Below, one piece after another: positions 23,060 through 36,900 of a stretch of DNA of 64,000 nt. The position numbers were made by a program, and so were the translations under genes. The notes beneath the pieces are model-generated. The model worked only from the letters and a program-made list of their open reading frames with translations. It did no database searches and had not been told where the DNA came from. This stretch comes from Trichobilharzia szidati (Eukaryota > Platyhelminthes > Trematoda > Strigeidida > Schistosomatidae): contig OX235271.1 in NCBI GenBank assembly GCA_944472155.2, forward strand, positions 126,795,329 through 126,859,328, read 5' to 3'. Each line of letters opens with the position of its first letter. The stretch's first letter is position 1.

Positions 23060-23215
23060 ATCCCGGTGGGTGCGTGCTGTGAAGAGTCCCAAACTAGGAC
23101 GAAACAGCTGTCCAGTACTCCCAGGTTTTCCAGTGGTTATCTAACTGATGTCAGCTCATGATGAAATCCTCCATGCAATCAAACAAAATCCCTACAAAAC
23201 CAATACTTGAATATA
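23060..23215 (+). mobile_element. Hammerhead SINE copy, headless
   Basis: Begins within the head remnant CCCGGTGGGTGCGTGCTG, then GAAGAGTCCCAAACTAGGAC, GAAACAGCTGTC, CAGTACTCCCAGG and the body to CCAATACTTGAAT. Stem II (GTCC/GGAC), GAAAC and the CAGTAC strand are intact. The CUGANGA element has lost a base (CTGTGAAGA). Confidence 0.8.
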
Positions 23216-25082
23216 TATATACTCATTTGTGTGAAATACTAGACTGAATTTCGATCAGCGAATAAAAATCATTGTTTAGAAGGCGCAGACTGGGTCACGT
23301 GATGTTTTCTTTAAACCGTCAAATTGCTTGCAATTCATGTGATAATCTGAATGACTAGGTGTATATCAAAACAATTTTCTTCATCCTTTTGACTAACTCA
23401 CTGTCGTTTACATCCACTGGTGATAAAATCAATATAGTTTTTTTATTTCGAAAAATACTACTTATTATAAAGTAATCATATGTATGCAAGGTTGTTTTAC
23501 TCATTTTGAGTCCTTCGCCTTTCACTAACAATCAGTAAGTAAAACCGAAGCAGGCTAATTATTGGTTGATCTCAACATTTTTCTGCATAATGGATAGATA
23601 AATATTTGAATGTACATAAAGTTCACCAAGACTGCAATTATGCTGGCTCTGATGAATGCGATAAAAAGTGTTATGTATAAGAATCTACCAAACATGGTAG
23701 ATCATATTTACTGCCATGTCTAGGATCTCTCTCTGGAATGACTGAGGATAAAGTTTATTTAAGTGAGGGGTTTATTGTGATTTGAAAATATTTTACTACT
23801 AGTTTCTACTCAACAACTTTAGTTTTTATAAAATTATCTAAAGCCTTGTCAACTCAATACAATGACACATGCATCATGAGTCCCACACCACTATAGACAA
23901 AACTCTGCAGCTTGTGAAATCCCCTATACAAGTAAGAGATTTCAGCAAACACTTTAAACGAGCCTACAGAGTTACTGCTGTATAATGCATATTTCAAAAT
24001 ATCACCTCTGATTTTCTGAACATGTACCAAAATGCCCACGTCTCAAAGAAACAAACACACAACAGAACGATTGTCAGACATCTCGTCATAAGGTAGATAT
24101 CATAAAATCATTCAAAATAAATTATCAGCAGACGAAAAAGTTCAATTCTTCTCAATTTCGGTGAAACGGTCACTATCAAACGCCAGAAGTCCGATTTATG
24201 TGTTCAAACGGAAGCAGTTATCAAACTTTACATAACTTGATAACTAGATGTCTTTACTCCATCTTTCATTTGAATACATGATTTTTGTCTTTTACCTCTC
24301 CTCTCCTTCGCCACAGAGTAACTTTGCCTTTCTATTGTTTCTATGATTTGATTTGAATTCACCATATTGTTACTGAATGTATTAGTTACTTATCATCTTA
24401 TTCACTTCTTGTCTTTATTACGTAACTCTTTTGTCAATGTACTGAAGCCCTTAATTTTTTTGTCTGAAATTCAAATTTCTGGTTATAGCCTATATAAGTA
24501 TAATTGACGAGCACTGTTTATTAAGTTTGGAATCTCCTGGTAGCTGACATTATGTAGCATTTGCAAGTGTGTTAAAATTTTTTTAAATCTATCGTAATAG
24601 CCCCTTTAGCCTGTACTCAGATGGTGAGAAGTCGATTAAATAAATATTGATAACATCTTATTCTGAACAAGCCGTTGTTTTTGCTTTATTCAAATTCATA
24701 AAGGGGAATAAGTGTATGACACATAAAGGATGGTGTCACAAAAACTCACAGTAGATTTATTTCATATTTTTGTTTGAGTGTCAAAATGTTTTATTCTTTC
24801 AGGTCTTAATTAAATCCATCTTTCTTTCGTTGTCTTACAAATAAATATGCAGTCAGTCTTGCCAAACCATTTATATTTTCACTGTTATGAGTTACAGTAT
24901 CTCCAACTGACATTCAGGGAACTACAACATATTATGGAAATGACCAAAAAGTGTAAAAACAAATTAAACCAATCTTTGTTAAAATAATCAGAGGTTAATC
25001 ATATTATGTATCATTATTTAACAAAATATTTTCAGCTGTATAAAGATGTTTCACTTGAATAGATATTTGCTTATTCTTCTTT
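23216..25082. other. No gene recognised
   Basis: Mostly AT-rich sequence with short frames. Around 23850-24230 the minus strand has scattered open frames, but no family motif I can name. Confidence 0.4.
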
Positions 25083-25400
25083 CGTCCTAGTTTGAGACTC
25101 TTCATCAGTACACACCCATCGCCAGGGTTCGAACCTAGGATCTTCTTGTTACAAGCCGAGCTCGTAGACCATTAAGCCACTGGGACCTTATCCAATGGCC
25201 CATGAATTCTAACTTCTGCCAGCTATGTCATAAATTGGCAGAAGTTGGAATCCATGAGCCATTGGATTAGATCCCAGTGGCTTAATGGTCTACAGCTGTC
25301 CATTACTCCTAGGTTTTTCAGTGGTTCTCTAGTAGATGTCAGCTCATGATGAAATCCTGTAACCAATAAATCAAATCTCTACAAATCAATACTTGCATAT
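25083..25400. mobile_element. Inverted dimer of hammerhead SINE
   Basis: A minus-strand unit (25083-25192; head GGTTCGAACCCTGG and A-box-like CCCAGTGGCTTAATGG on that strand) and a plus-strand unit (25262-25400). They are joined by a palindrome: GGCCCATGAATTCTAACTTC on the left mirrors GAAGTTGGAATCCATGAGCC on the right around a short spacer near 25228-25238. The plus unit lacks the core between its head and CTGTCCATTACTCC. Confidence 0.75.
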
Positions 25401-26144
25401 TCTCATTTCGTTTATTCTTCTCAATAAGAAAGTTGTCTCTAAATTTGTTATTGTGATGAATAATCGTTTAGCTGTCATTTGGTATCTTTGACTTGACATA
25501 GATTCAGTGAAAAAGAATGAAAATATTTTAGTGATGTTACAAATAAAAGAAAGTTACTCTTTAGCTTTTCCTTGCTATATGATATGCCTGGTAATGATAT
25601 ATTGCCAACAACACTCCAAATGATCTAAATCTGAGTAAATGACAAAACTTATTCCGTTTCCGAAGCTTCAGTATAAATTATGGATTGTACTATTTCTTCT
25701 TAATTCAAAGCAGATGACTAAAATGAATGTGATACCTCACAAAAAAATATTCAATAAGCTATTTTTGTAATGTCACACTAAAATTTATTGTACTTTAACT
25801 ACTGACTAGAAGTATATATAAAAACCAACAGTATGCACATAATAATCCTGTTGAGCATTTCTAGTTTTCATGGTGGAAATGGTGATAACAATTTTCATTT
25901 AACTAATCACATCAATATATCAGCAATATATAGCAATGCCTAGAAGAAGAAAATATACTTCTGGGAATCAGTTCATTCCAACAAAATATGGTATGCAGTC
26001 AACCTCAACAAAACTTATTTTGTACAACTGGATGCATCCGACGGTTAGTTGATATTTGTAAGATTATCGGCATTTTCTGGGGAAAATGTTTCACTTAATT
26101 GAATTTGAGATTTTTTCCCGTCGATTCATTGGACCGAAGTGCTC

Positions 26145-26275
26145 GGTCTCAGGTTGACATGTCAACTTCTTGTGCAGATGCTTCGACGATATCTGATCCT
26201 CTTACTTGAAGTCAATTAGGACGAAATGCGCATCCTGGATTCCACTGCTAGTCACCATCCACAAATTAAATTCTA
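26145..26275 (+). mobile_element. Smalpha-like hammerhead repeat remnant
   Basis: Contains GGACGAAATGCGCATC directly followed by CTGGATTCCACTGC, the layout GGAC-GAA-self-complementary stem III-C-stem I known from Smalpha hammerheads. The upstream CUGANGA element and the pairing strand of stem I are not preserved (reads ACTTGAAGTC). Confidence 0.6.
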
Positions 26276-27758
26276 ATTGAAAATTTTCATGTTTTGCTAT
26301 ATTATCTTATTGACTAAACAATTAGTTGTTATTTAAAAATAAGTGGAAAACGATTTCATTTGTTAGCTGAATAGCACCTAATGAGACAATAGTGTACTCA
26401 GTTGGGCTTAGCTCAAACAGACAAATTATTTCAAGCCCCAATAAATCTGGCCAGCTAAATGAGAACATTAGTAATAAAAAGGCTCGATAACCAACTTGGA
26501 TTATTATACGTCACTCTGATTTGGTTAGGTGTCAGGTGACCTGAATGGTTTGCAGTTACTCAAAACAATCTGTAGTGTATATTGTAACTCTTTTTTGTGA
26601 TACTACATAGGTTTTTAAAGGAATTAGTAGTAGTAGCAGAAACTCTTCTTAAAATTTCTGTAAAAAGCAAAGCACTGATTTCACCCTAACGTCTATCTGC
26701 GGAATTCTTACCTCCATGTCTATCAAACTCGTTATCCCTAAGACTGATAACGTTTACGATAATGTTGACCCAATAGTGACTAAATAATATTTTCTGAAAG
26801 GAATACATCCTAAAGTTCACCTCGCGTTAAAATCAATTGATTGAACGGACTAACTCAAAACCACCGATTCTGGAAAGCTACCAGAGCTTAATGGTTCTGC
26901 CTTATCGTCCTAAGTTCTCTAGGCATACTTTTCAATCCGTTGTTTTGTGATGTTTAAATATCACACTGAAACGTGGATTACAACTTTGTTTAAACCACGA
27001 ATGCGAAACAGTTGAAAAAAGCTATTTTTGATTCTCAGGGAATAAGAATGAAAGATATTCAGTTGTCTCTTTCACTTTAAGTGGTAACAGTATTCGACGT
27101 TGTCTTATTCTACTTTGAAATTAACTTAAACTTCAAATTAACAAGTACTCAGGTAATTTGTTCTGTGCGCTGTACTTGTAACTGTCAGTAAAGAAAGGTG
27201 AAATGAATAGAGTCATGTGGGGGTTTATAAATCTATTAGTAAAGTCATTAATATTGTAATTATCACGAAAACGTTATTCTCATAATACTTGTACACCTTT
27301 ACTCCTTTTTAGTTTAGCTGTGTGTGTAAGTAATTTGTTATCAATCTTTTTATACATCTTGATATTTAAACTGTTATCAAAAGGAACTTTCTTCACTTTG
27401 ATAAATGGCACGGCTAATTAAAATTCATACATCAGTGAATAACAGTTATTTTTTACAATTTTTTTGCAAAATGTGATGTAAAATAAGTGCACTAAAGTGC
27501 TTTCTTGCTCTTAGGCGCTGAGTAATGATGTCTACAACGTGGAAAAGAAACATCAGCTGCTAAGTGGTAAAAAGCAAGAAAACTATGTAGTGGGATGTCT
27601 ACCAACTTACTGGTGTAACACGTTGTTACAACAGAAATTCTTTTAAAAGACAGTATACTTTTTTAAGTTTTGTGGTCGCTATAGTAAATACGACAAAACT
27701 TTTCTCCTTTGATTTTTTTTCTAGAAAAATCGCCTGAAGGATCCTGAAATGACTGTTA

Positions 27759-27912
27759 ATGAATTACGAAAGTCAAAAATGTCGCGTCAAAGGTAAGGAT
27801 CACGTGAAATTCTGGACTCTAAAATGTTTTAGATCACTGGCTAAAAATCATTCTACAAAAGTAGTACACGATCCGAAACATTTTCATGGAGAAGTAAATG
27901 AACATCAACTAG
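27759..27912 (+). CDS. Exon 1 of unknown-function gene
   Basis: Encodes residues 1-51; donor CTAG|GTATGG leaves phase 1. An overlapping alternative frame from 27749 (MTVNELRKSKMSRQR) reaches a donor at 27796 but does not join exon 2 without a stop. Confidence 0.7.
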
Positions 27913-30900
27913 GTATGGTATTTTGTCATGGAAGCATATATTAATAGGTAGGCAATATGGAGACAAACTAAATATGCCTGCGTACAATCCTACTTTATCA
28001 AACAGTTATTGCTTCCTTATATTTTTAACCTACTAACCTATTTAGAAAACTGTCCTGTGAAGCATGGGAGACATTCTGGTTGCTTCAATACTGTAACTGA
28101 TACCTCAGAAATGGAAAAATGCCCAAAAGTGACCAGTAAGTAATTTCATTTCTTGTTTGAAATGTGTTATTTATAAGCCAACCAGAAAAAGAAGATAGTG
28201 GCATTTATTTTTCCTTTCATTTATTCGTAGTTAGTAAAATATGACTAGGGCTTTATAAAAAAACTTGACTCAAACAGATCACACATCATAGAGGACATAG
28301 TGAAATTTGACTTAAAGCTGACTCTGTAAACTTGCAAAACGTAGGACTGTAAAAGCGGGATAACTACGACGGCTTTTTTATCTTGCAACTTCCTTAAATG
28401 TCAAAAATAGAAAAATAATAGACACGGAACAAAGAGTACTCTTTTCGATAAATTCATCATCAGGTTCTACAATTATATATGCATTATAATGAATGAATGA
28501 CATTAGTCTTATGAACGACATTAATGTTTAAATAACATCAAATCAATAATATTGATAAATTACAGCTGAACAGCATCAACATAAAATAAACTGAATGTCA
28601 GAAGAATTAGGAAAGACAGTAGTACAAATTCATGAGTTTATAGTCTCTACTGAGGGCCAGGGCAGTAGTAGGGGCTGGACTTGTTTCTTTTGGACACAGA
28701 GCACTGGTTGTTTGAGGCGAATTGCAATAGCCTCTGCTGTTTGGAGCAAGCGGTGCTTCGACGATTTTGTTAGTTTGTTAGGCACCCGGTATATTATGGA
28801 GAAGGGTTCGTCTACGCTGGCTTTGTGACCAGTTTGCACCAGATCGTCTAATATCGAGCTGTTGATAGTTTTAACTACACTTTTACTTAGCCATAGTGGG
28901 ATATGTTCTCGAGCACGAAAAATCAAGTTCCTAGAGCAACGGCCAATGTAACTCGCTCCACAAGCGCAGTTGAATTGATAGATACAATTTGAAGTGGCTA
29001 GTCTAGGTACTTCATCTTTCAGTCGAGGTAGCACCATCGGTCGTGTAGAGAATAATAAAAAAATAGAAAATAATTCTATCAAACTTCAATAAGGTTTAAT
29101 AACTAATTGAATAAAAGCTTGTTTAATCGTTCCAATATGTATATGAATTCCAACAGCACATCATATAGGTGATAAGCTGACGGTAGTTACTGAAGATTTG
29201 TATATCTGTAAGCTGCTGTGAAGTTGAATTCGGACCAATAAAACGATTAATACGCAAATTGACTTTACCCTTATATTCATTTCGTTTTCTCATTTTAAAT
29301 GTAAGCATTATTAGAATTTTGATTCCTTTAGTTTTATAGTGTAATATTTGATGGCCTATATCTATCAGTAACAGACGTTGAAACGAGTACTTCATTTTCT
29401 TGCTTTTATCTAAAGAAATTAATTTTCATTATTCAGTAAAATGATTGATCGAAGTTATATTGAATTAACAGACGCATTTTGTAGAAAAGACTCATAAAGA
29501 GTATTTAGGATGTACATTTTACTTTGAGCAATGCACGCCATAAAAATGTAAATGGAGCATTTGTGGATTTTTTTATAAGGCATATTTTCACAGGATATAT
29601 TTAGGTAAGTAAGAAACCGGTTGATTGATTATTGCAACGAAGAACGCAGACATATCAGGTAGCAGAATGTTTCATTGGCAAAATTACATACATCAGTGAT
29701 GAAATATGACAGTCTTACACATTAAAATTCCAAAATGCATAAAGAATTCGTGTATTTCACAGTTTACGATATATAAGTACTAAAAATTCTCGTTTATCTT
29801 GCCTACATTAGAAAACTGTTCAGCGTTATATTCCCGAAATGGTTGAACATTCCAAAAAGAAAGACTTGGTAGTTGACGTATGAATAAATCAGTCATTATC
29901 TGCAGTGAAAATTAGATTTTTCATTGGTTACAACTCCCTTGATTTCAGAAGTGAATTTTTCACGAAGTGACATCATTACCGATACTCTGATTCTCAGTAA
30001 AGTCAGCTTTGAGGACTTACGAGGTGTAGAACGCAACCGTCATATCTTAGGTTTTAAAGAGTATTAACATTCACTGAAATCACTTCCCCGTATCGAAAAC
30101 ATAAAAACCATTAAATTGTCCTTATGGAAATACAGATACTTTATTTGCATAATGACAAAATCACCCATTCTTCCACACAGTTGTTATAAATGCTGTTATA
30201 AAGACTGAGAAGCAGTACCTGTTGTTCAATGGGGAAATGAATGTTCTCGTGTACAATAGAGGGGTTTCATTGTATAGCACCGCTTCCATAAATTAATTCA
30301 AATTACATTCATATTCGCCAAGCTGCCCAAGTCCAATGTAATTTTCTACTGGCAGTTTATATAGTTTCAGGTGAGTTTTTGCTATGGTTTTCATTTAAGA
30401 GCTAAAATATTCAGGCAAAAATATCTGACTTCCTAACGCCATAAACGGAATCTTAAAAAACAAGTGAAATCGTGAGGTAGTATATGCTACTAGTGTTAGC
30501 ATCTGTGTTTAGATCACTTTTATCCACATAGTAAGTACAAGTGATTGAAAAGAGTCGTTTCGACCAAATAACACCAGTCATTAGAATATGTGACGTTACT
30601 AAACACCATTTGGAATTTATATGAATGCTGATTCTCAGTATCATCGTTTGTGTTGTGGCCTCCCTCTTGTTCTACAGAAATGAAAATAAATTAACTGTGT
30701 ATAAACAAATTTTCACCTTGTGTAGCACAACGTATAAAAAATATTCCGTATTATTTGGCTTAAAGCTTTATATTATGGGGAATTGGGGAGATTTGGATTA
30801 ATCTGATTTCAGTTTATTAGATGTTATCACTATCTAGCAGCAGTTAGAGAGTTCACTGGAAACCAGGAAGCAGTGGACAGCCATTTTATCCCATTTGCGG

Positions 30901-33900
30901 ACTGTTCAGCAGTGCGAACTCATAACAGCACCAGGAAGTGAACCTGGTACTTCATCTTACGAGGTACGCTTAGTGAAGAGTCCGAAAATGGGACGAAACA
31001 GCTGTTCTTGACACTCTGGTTTTCAGTGATCGCTCTAACTACTGCTGTTTTGTGACGAAATCTAGCAAACTGAAACCAAATTAATCCAAATCTGCAGAAC
31101 TCCCATAGTCTTAACACCGATTTCCAGGTCACTGGTGACTACGGCATGGATATCTTGAATTTGTATTGAGAGATTGTGACCATTGTGACCACGTGGATGA
31201 ATCATCAACGAGCCTAGTCTCATAACATGAAGATCTCGGTTTGAACCTCTATTGGGTTCGTATGTGTGCGCCTCCGAAGAGTCCCAAAATAGGGCGAAAC
31301 AGCTGTGTAGTACTTCCTGGCTTTCAAGCACTTCTCTTACTGATATTAGTTCATGAAGAAATCTAACTCTCTGAAATCAAAAGCTCTAAACGGAACAATA
31401 AGAAGGTAACCAAAAGTGTGATTTTTACAAAGAATGAAGTATACAAACCCATTTTGTTATTCTATACTAGCACAGAACATACGAACGAGAATAATCACTT
31501 AAACCATCTACGTATGCAGCTGAAAGAAGTATATTTGTTTCGTGTTAATTAGTTGTACTTATATATTTTGTAAACAAAATGTACTTGTAAACAGAAATTG
31601 TTAGTATACTGTTTGTTTACTATTTGGTTTTTTCTGTCCTCAGATAATATGAAAAAAAGTTGCTTCTATGAACGGTATAACAGTCATCGACAAGAGTAAG
31701 TACATAACCAACTTGTTTATTCTCCATTCATTTTACTTCTCCAAAACTTTTGTGGTACAGCAGCATATTTGTTGTTTGCTCTCTGCAAATATCAGATACC
31801 AAAAGATACTGAATGAAGCTTCAGACACTTTACACTAACTATCATCACATTGGCTTAAATTCAATCACATTCAAGTAGTGATAACTTCCTGAACATTCCA
31901 AATTTAATTTAGTTTTAATCTCTTTAGAAAGCAATAAGATCTGCATTGGTTCAGGCATATTTCAACATATCTGGTTGTGCCGCTTAAATTGCATTACAAG
32001 AAGGAAACATTTCCCGTAGTTTAGTACAAGATTTATTACTTTTGTATTTATTATACAGCCTTATACAAATAATTTTTTTCATTTTCATAAAATCAGTTGC
32101 ACAAATATTTGTTGTATTTTTGAATATTATCTTATCTACTTTTGTACAGATTTATCACTCTTATGAATAGTAAACTTCCTCAATTTTGGGGTGAAGTAAA
32201 AGTTTTTTTTATAGAAATAGGATTTCGACACTGTTGCACAGTATGTTTCCATCATAGAATGATTTCGTTTGATAAAACACAGTGGTAAAGTATTATTTAC
32301 TTATGTGAGTGCCTTGATATGATTATGAGTGATGAATAGCGCCCGAAATGTCATCAAGAAATAATACCGCATCTATGTACTTCTGTCAGGCAAAATGATA
32401 CTATTATGAATAGCTTCATTTTGCTTTCAAGAGCGATATATATCAATGAGTGAAATATTCCATTACTGAAAGATTTCGAAAATACAAAAATCAATTTAAG
32501 TGGAACTACAAGTCACTCCCTATTTAACCGCGAACATTTTCATTACTTGGGTGTTATTTAACCTGAGGTCTTATTTTTCTTATAATATTTTGATGACTAA
32601 CAGAAATCAGGTCTAGAGCCTATCAGAATCCACAGCATGAGTTATGCGTCGGTGGCACAGTGGTTAGGACTCCCGCCGACCATGCACATGGTTCGGGGTT
32701 CGAACCCCTACCGACGCACACCCGATATCTATGGTCGGCCTGCAAAATTTGGGCTACCGATATCCATGCTGAAAATTCCATACTTGTACTGAAAATACGG
32801 TGTGGCATCAAGCTGTAATAAAAAAAAACAGGATGTCACTGTTTGTAATTTCTGAATCAATAAATTTACACAGAATTGTACTCATAAGTAATAAAGACGT
32901 TTTGTAATAAATTTCAGATGTCAATTAAAAAGATTAAAAAATATGTGGAAGCAACAGTTTGACGCATATATCTTGCCTGTATTGAAGAAGTGCCAAAATA
33001 AGTCAGTGAAAACTAAACTTGGGTTTGTAGATCAACAAATCGACAAATTCGATCATGACAAACAAGTTTGTGCAGATAATACCTCCTTCAACTTTAATAC
33101 ACCACCGAAATATTCGCCTTCCTCGGAATGTGAACAAAGAAATGATCTCCTGGAAAATGCAGGGGATAAATACGCATATAGTGTTTCCGAAGAATCTTTG
33201 GATTCAACAATATACTTATACTGTTCAACATGTAGTTATATTGTATCCTATCGTGACCATGAACAGCTAAAACAGTTGAACTTGGAGTATGAATCTGCAT
33301 CATCAGCATATTATCTGAGCTGTGGAGATGATGATATTGGTAAGTGATAAATAAAATTCATAATAAAATTTATGTAATTTCTTCTCTTGGTAATTCTTCA
33401 TATGAGCATAAACTAAGTAGCGTTTTACTTCTGAATTGTTTAATATCCTATTTGCATTAAAGCACTTTGGGTAAATTAGCTTGTATTTCAGTGTCTATAA
33501 CTGGAAATAAATAAGCTGAGTTTCTGATGACTGCTTTATGCATTAAAAGAAGGTTCAATGGGCTAAAGAAAAAACTACTCACTACTCGTTGTAATTAATT
33601 TATCTTCAGATGCATTTCTAATTTAAGGACGCTTTTGAAGCTTCCTGTCTTCAGCTACTTATTAAAAATGGCCTACAGTGAACAGTAAAAATAATTCATC
33701 GACCGATTGCACATATATTACTGTCACTATTGTTATGTGGAACTTTATCTAGTTTACTAGCTCGCTAGTTTCCTAGCCGGTCCCAAACCTGGGTAAAGAC
33801 GGAGGGATGGGCGTGGGGCTAGCGACCTTACCACACAAAGTCAAACAAACTGCTACAGAAACTCCAAAGCATAAGAAAAATATTAAAAATATAAAAAATA

Positions 33901-36900
33901 AACCTATTCTACACTGGAATTGGAGATGCAAAATGACGCACTCTGGCGAAAGACTTCGCGAAGCCAGTCGGCCAATATGTCTTCTTTCGATGAAACCGAA
34001 AATAATTATCGGGATGCAAAATGTTCATACAGTATACGAAGATGAGAAAGCTACCCAGGTAGCCAAAGGAATAAGAAAATATGGCATGGAAGTGCTCATA
34101 ATCTGTAAGAGTAGGTAGAATAGATGAGTACTATCCAAATTGTCAAGTGGAGAGCTTGTAATCTAATCCAGTCACCCAAATGACAGCCACAAACACAGCA
34201 AGGCAGTGGCTACCTTGATGTTACCAACAGTATACAAAGCCCTTATGCAGATGGAGCCAATCTCCCCAGGATAATGATAGAGATATTCAACTCGAAAAGA
34301 AGGAAAGCTGCAATTATAGGAGACCATGCTTCTACTAACAACTCAAAAGAAGGAGGAATCCTACAGATAACTCCATACAGTAGTGGAAAGCATCCGAAAC
34401 ACTGACACCGAAATTCTTATAGGTGATGTGACTTGCAAACTGAAAGCAGACGTCACAGGGAAAGAAGTGATCATAAGTTGACAAGCATTGGGTGAAGTGA
34501 GTGACAATGGAGAGCTCTGTGAAGATTTCATTTAATTAGGTGATTGTGATGGGCGTGTACAAACACAAATTATATGATAATTGATATGATTATGAACAAT
34601 AAATTTTGTTCAAAACGTCATCCAGTAAATAATACTGTTTCACTGTGTGATACATCTAATAAACAAACCAAAATGGAATTGAAAAGAAAAGGCGTTCGGC
34701 AAAGAGTTACTCTTTTCGGCGATATCATTCTCAAGCTGTACAAACCGCAAATTTATGGTAATTTTTCTTGGCAACAAAAGGAATATTTCCAAAGATTTGT
34801 TAATGCAATTGTTAATTTTTTGACAATAAATTACGTAATTTACAAGGCTTTAATCGGTTAGAAACTAAAATAAAGTTACAAAAGTAGGTTGAGTGACGTA
34901 ATCTAATTGATAGGGTTCAATGAAAAATGAATGAGAGTCAAGTTAATAAGCTGAGTAGAATTCACTTAAAAATAAACGAAAATGGAGTTAGCGACAGTCG
35001 TCATGAGGGTAGAGATTTAATAGAGGGTGGGGGTAGAAAATAATGCAATTAAGAAACAGACAAACAAAGAAGAAAGAGGTAAGACAAAATTACGTATTTG
35101 GCGTTAGGATAGATCAGGACCATTGTAGATTTAGTGACTGAACAAACTTCTTTTGTATGCAGAGTTCAGGATTCAATATGTGAATTGCCATTGCTTCTGC
35201 AGTTTGAAGAAGTTTAATTCGTACTCTTTTGGCAAGATTCCCACGTATTGTGTAGATAACTGAGAAGTTGTTTTGTGGGTTTTCTTGGTGTCCGGATTCG
35301 ATCAAGTGTTCTAGGATAGAGCTGTGGCGGGGGATCTTCTTTCTCCTTTATAAAACTATGAAGGTAAGTGTTCGCTGATTCGTTTGGATAGCAAACGCTG
35401 GGTACGGCCGACATACCTAGCTCCACATGAGCAGGTGAATTGGTAGATGCACATTGATGAAGCCCCCAGTGGAAGCTTATCCTTCACGTTCGTGCGAATC
35501 ATTGGTTTCGTAGAGAAAGTTAGTCTGAGTTCAGCTGCGAAGAAGGTTTTCTTAAGTGAACGGCACAGGCGGTTTCTCAGTATTTCTGCTGAAGAATCTC
35601 GGTTGAATTATAGAAATTGCTAATATGGAATTACTTACTACCACAGTGCCCAAGTTTTACACATATATTAACAAAGATATAAACAAGGTGACTCACCAAA
35701 AATCAGATAAATGTAATCTCAGTTTCAAGAAAGTGAAGACGCAGTCTGCTACACACGAGGTCGAGAGGAGGAAGATGTGGAGTCAGACCTTTATATAGTG
35801 CAATGAATCTTCAAGGTCCAGTTGAAAGACTTCAGAAAAACTGGAGACAGACCAAAGTTCAAGTTCAACATCTAGAAAGAGAAGGATGAAACTTTAAAAG
35901 ATACCCTCGCTGAAGTCATTATGTAACAACAGAATGCAAGAGTCAGGCAACAGATCATTTATTAAGGAAATCAACGCATATTTATATATTTCATGTACAT
36001 CACTTTGGATATGTAAACAAACAAACACAGTCTTCCGATTGGTTGTTTCTCACGACAAATCTTGGGAACGTAAATATTGACGTAAATTACTGTCTACCAA
36101 TTTGGCTAGTAGACAGCTCTCACCACACTCGTCCCCCCGTCAAATAGCTTCGCGCGCAGGTGTTCCGACCTTCTGGGTGATGCATCCTCTCGTTGATGAT
36201 TGTTACAGACCGGTTTGTCCCAATGCACCCATCGTTGGATCTGACTGGCGTTAACTCGTTTTTGTTTGTCACCTCTTCTGATGGTATATACTTGACCCCG
36301 TCTTTTTGTGACTGTGTATGGTCCTTCCCACTTTGGAAACTGTTTGCCTGACCCTGCCGCACATTCGTAGGTATTTCGGCTCACACTTTCATGTGCTGCT
36401 TTCTCCCGACCTCCCAGCAGCGTCCCAAGTAGCAGCCTCATCGCTGACAGATCGTGGACGCCACTCAACTGCGAAGAAGCCTCAAAGTCCTGCCCGAAGA
36501 TCCATATGTCTTCATCAAAAACTGCAGGGCATAGGCTTTCCATTTGTCGGTAGGCAGCGACACCAAATGTAACAACAGAAGGCAAGAATCAGGCAACAGA
36601 TCATTTATTAAGGAAATCAACGCATATTTATATATTTCATGTACATCACTATGGATATGTAAACAAACAAACACAGTCTTCCGATTGGTTGTTTCTCACG
36701 ACAAATCTTGGGAACGTAAATATTGACGTAAATTACTGTCTACCAATTTGGCTAGTAGACAGCTCTCACCACAATTACAGCAAAGTCGGAGACACCACGT
36801 GGGATCACTGAGGAAACCCGTGTGGAAGAACATCAGAACTCTCTGAGGGGGATATTCAAGAGAATGCGCACAACAATTCTGGAACGGAAGAGGAATGAAG

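Larger units (their letters stand above)
35922..36773 (-). mobile_element. Miniature LTR retrotransposon nested in RTE
   Basis: Two 206-bp direct terminal repeats (35922-36127 and 36568-36773) differ at three positions by eye. On the minus strand they start TGTGGTGAGAGC and end GTTGTTACA (TG...CA). A primer-binding-site candidate TGGTGTCGCTGCC begins two bases inside the 5' LTR (36565 downward). A purine tract GACGGGGGGACGAG abuts the 3' LTR. The 4-bp duplication ATTA flanks the element (35918-35921, 36774-36777). The 440-bp interior holds only a relic of pol: KWEGPYTVTKRRGQVYTIRR followed by RVNASQIQRWV, the C-terminal part of a Gypsy-type integrase. No protease, RT or RNase H remains, so it is non-autonomous. 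Confidence 0.9.

Noticed and set aside
33055..33309. Other-frame ORFs over exon 4 of the unknown gene
   Set aside because: Shadows of a longer exon whose frame joins both neighbours in phase.
36318..36572. Plus-strand frame over the mini LTR element
   Set aside because: Opposite strand of the integrase relic; no independent support.
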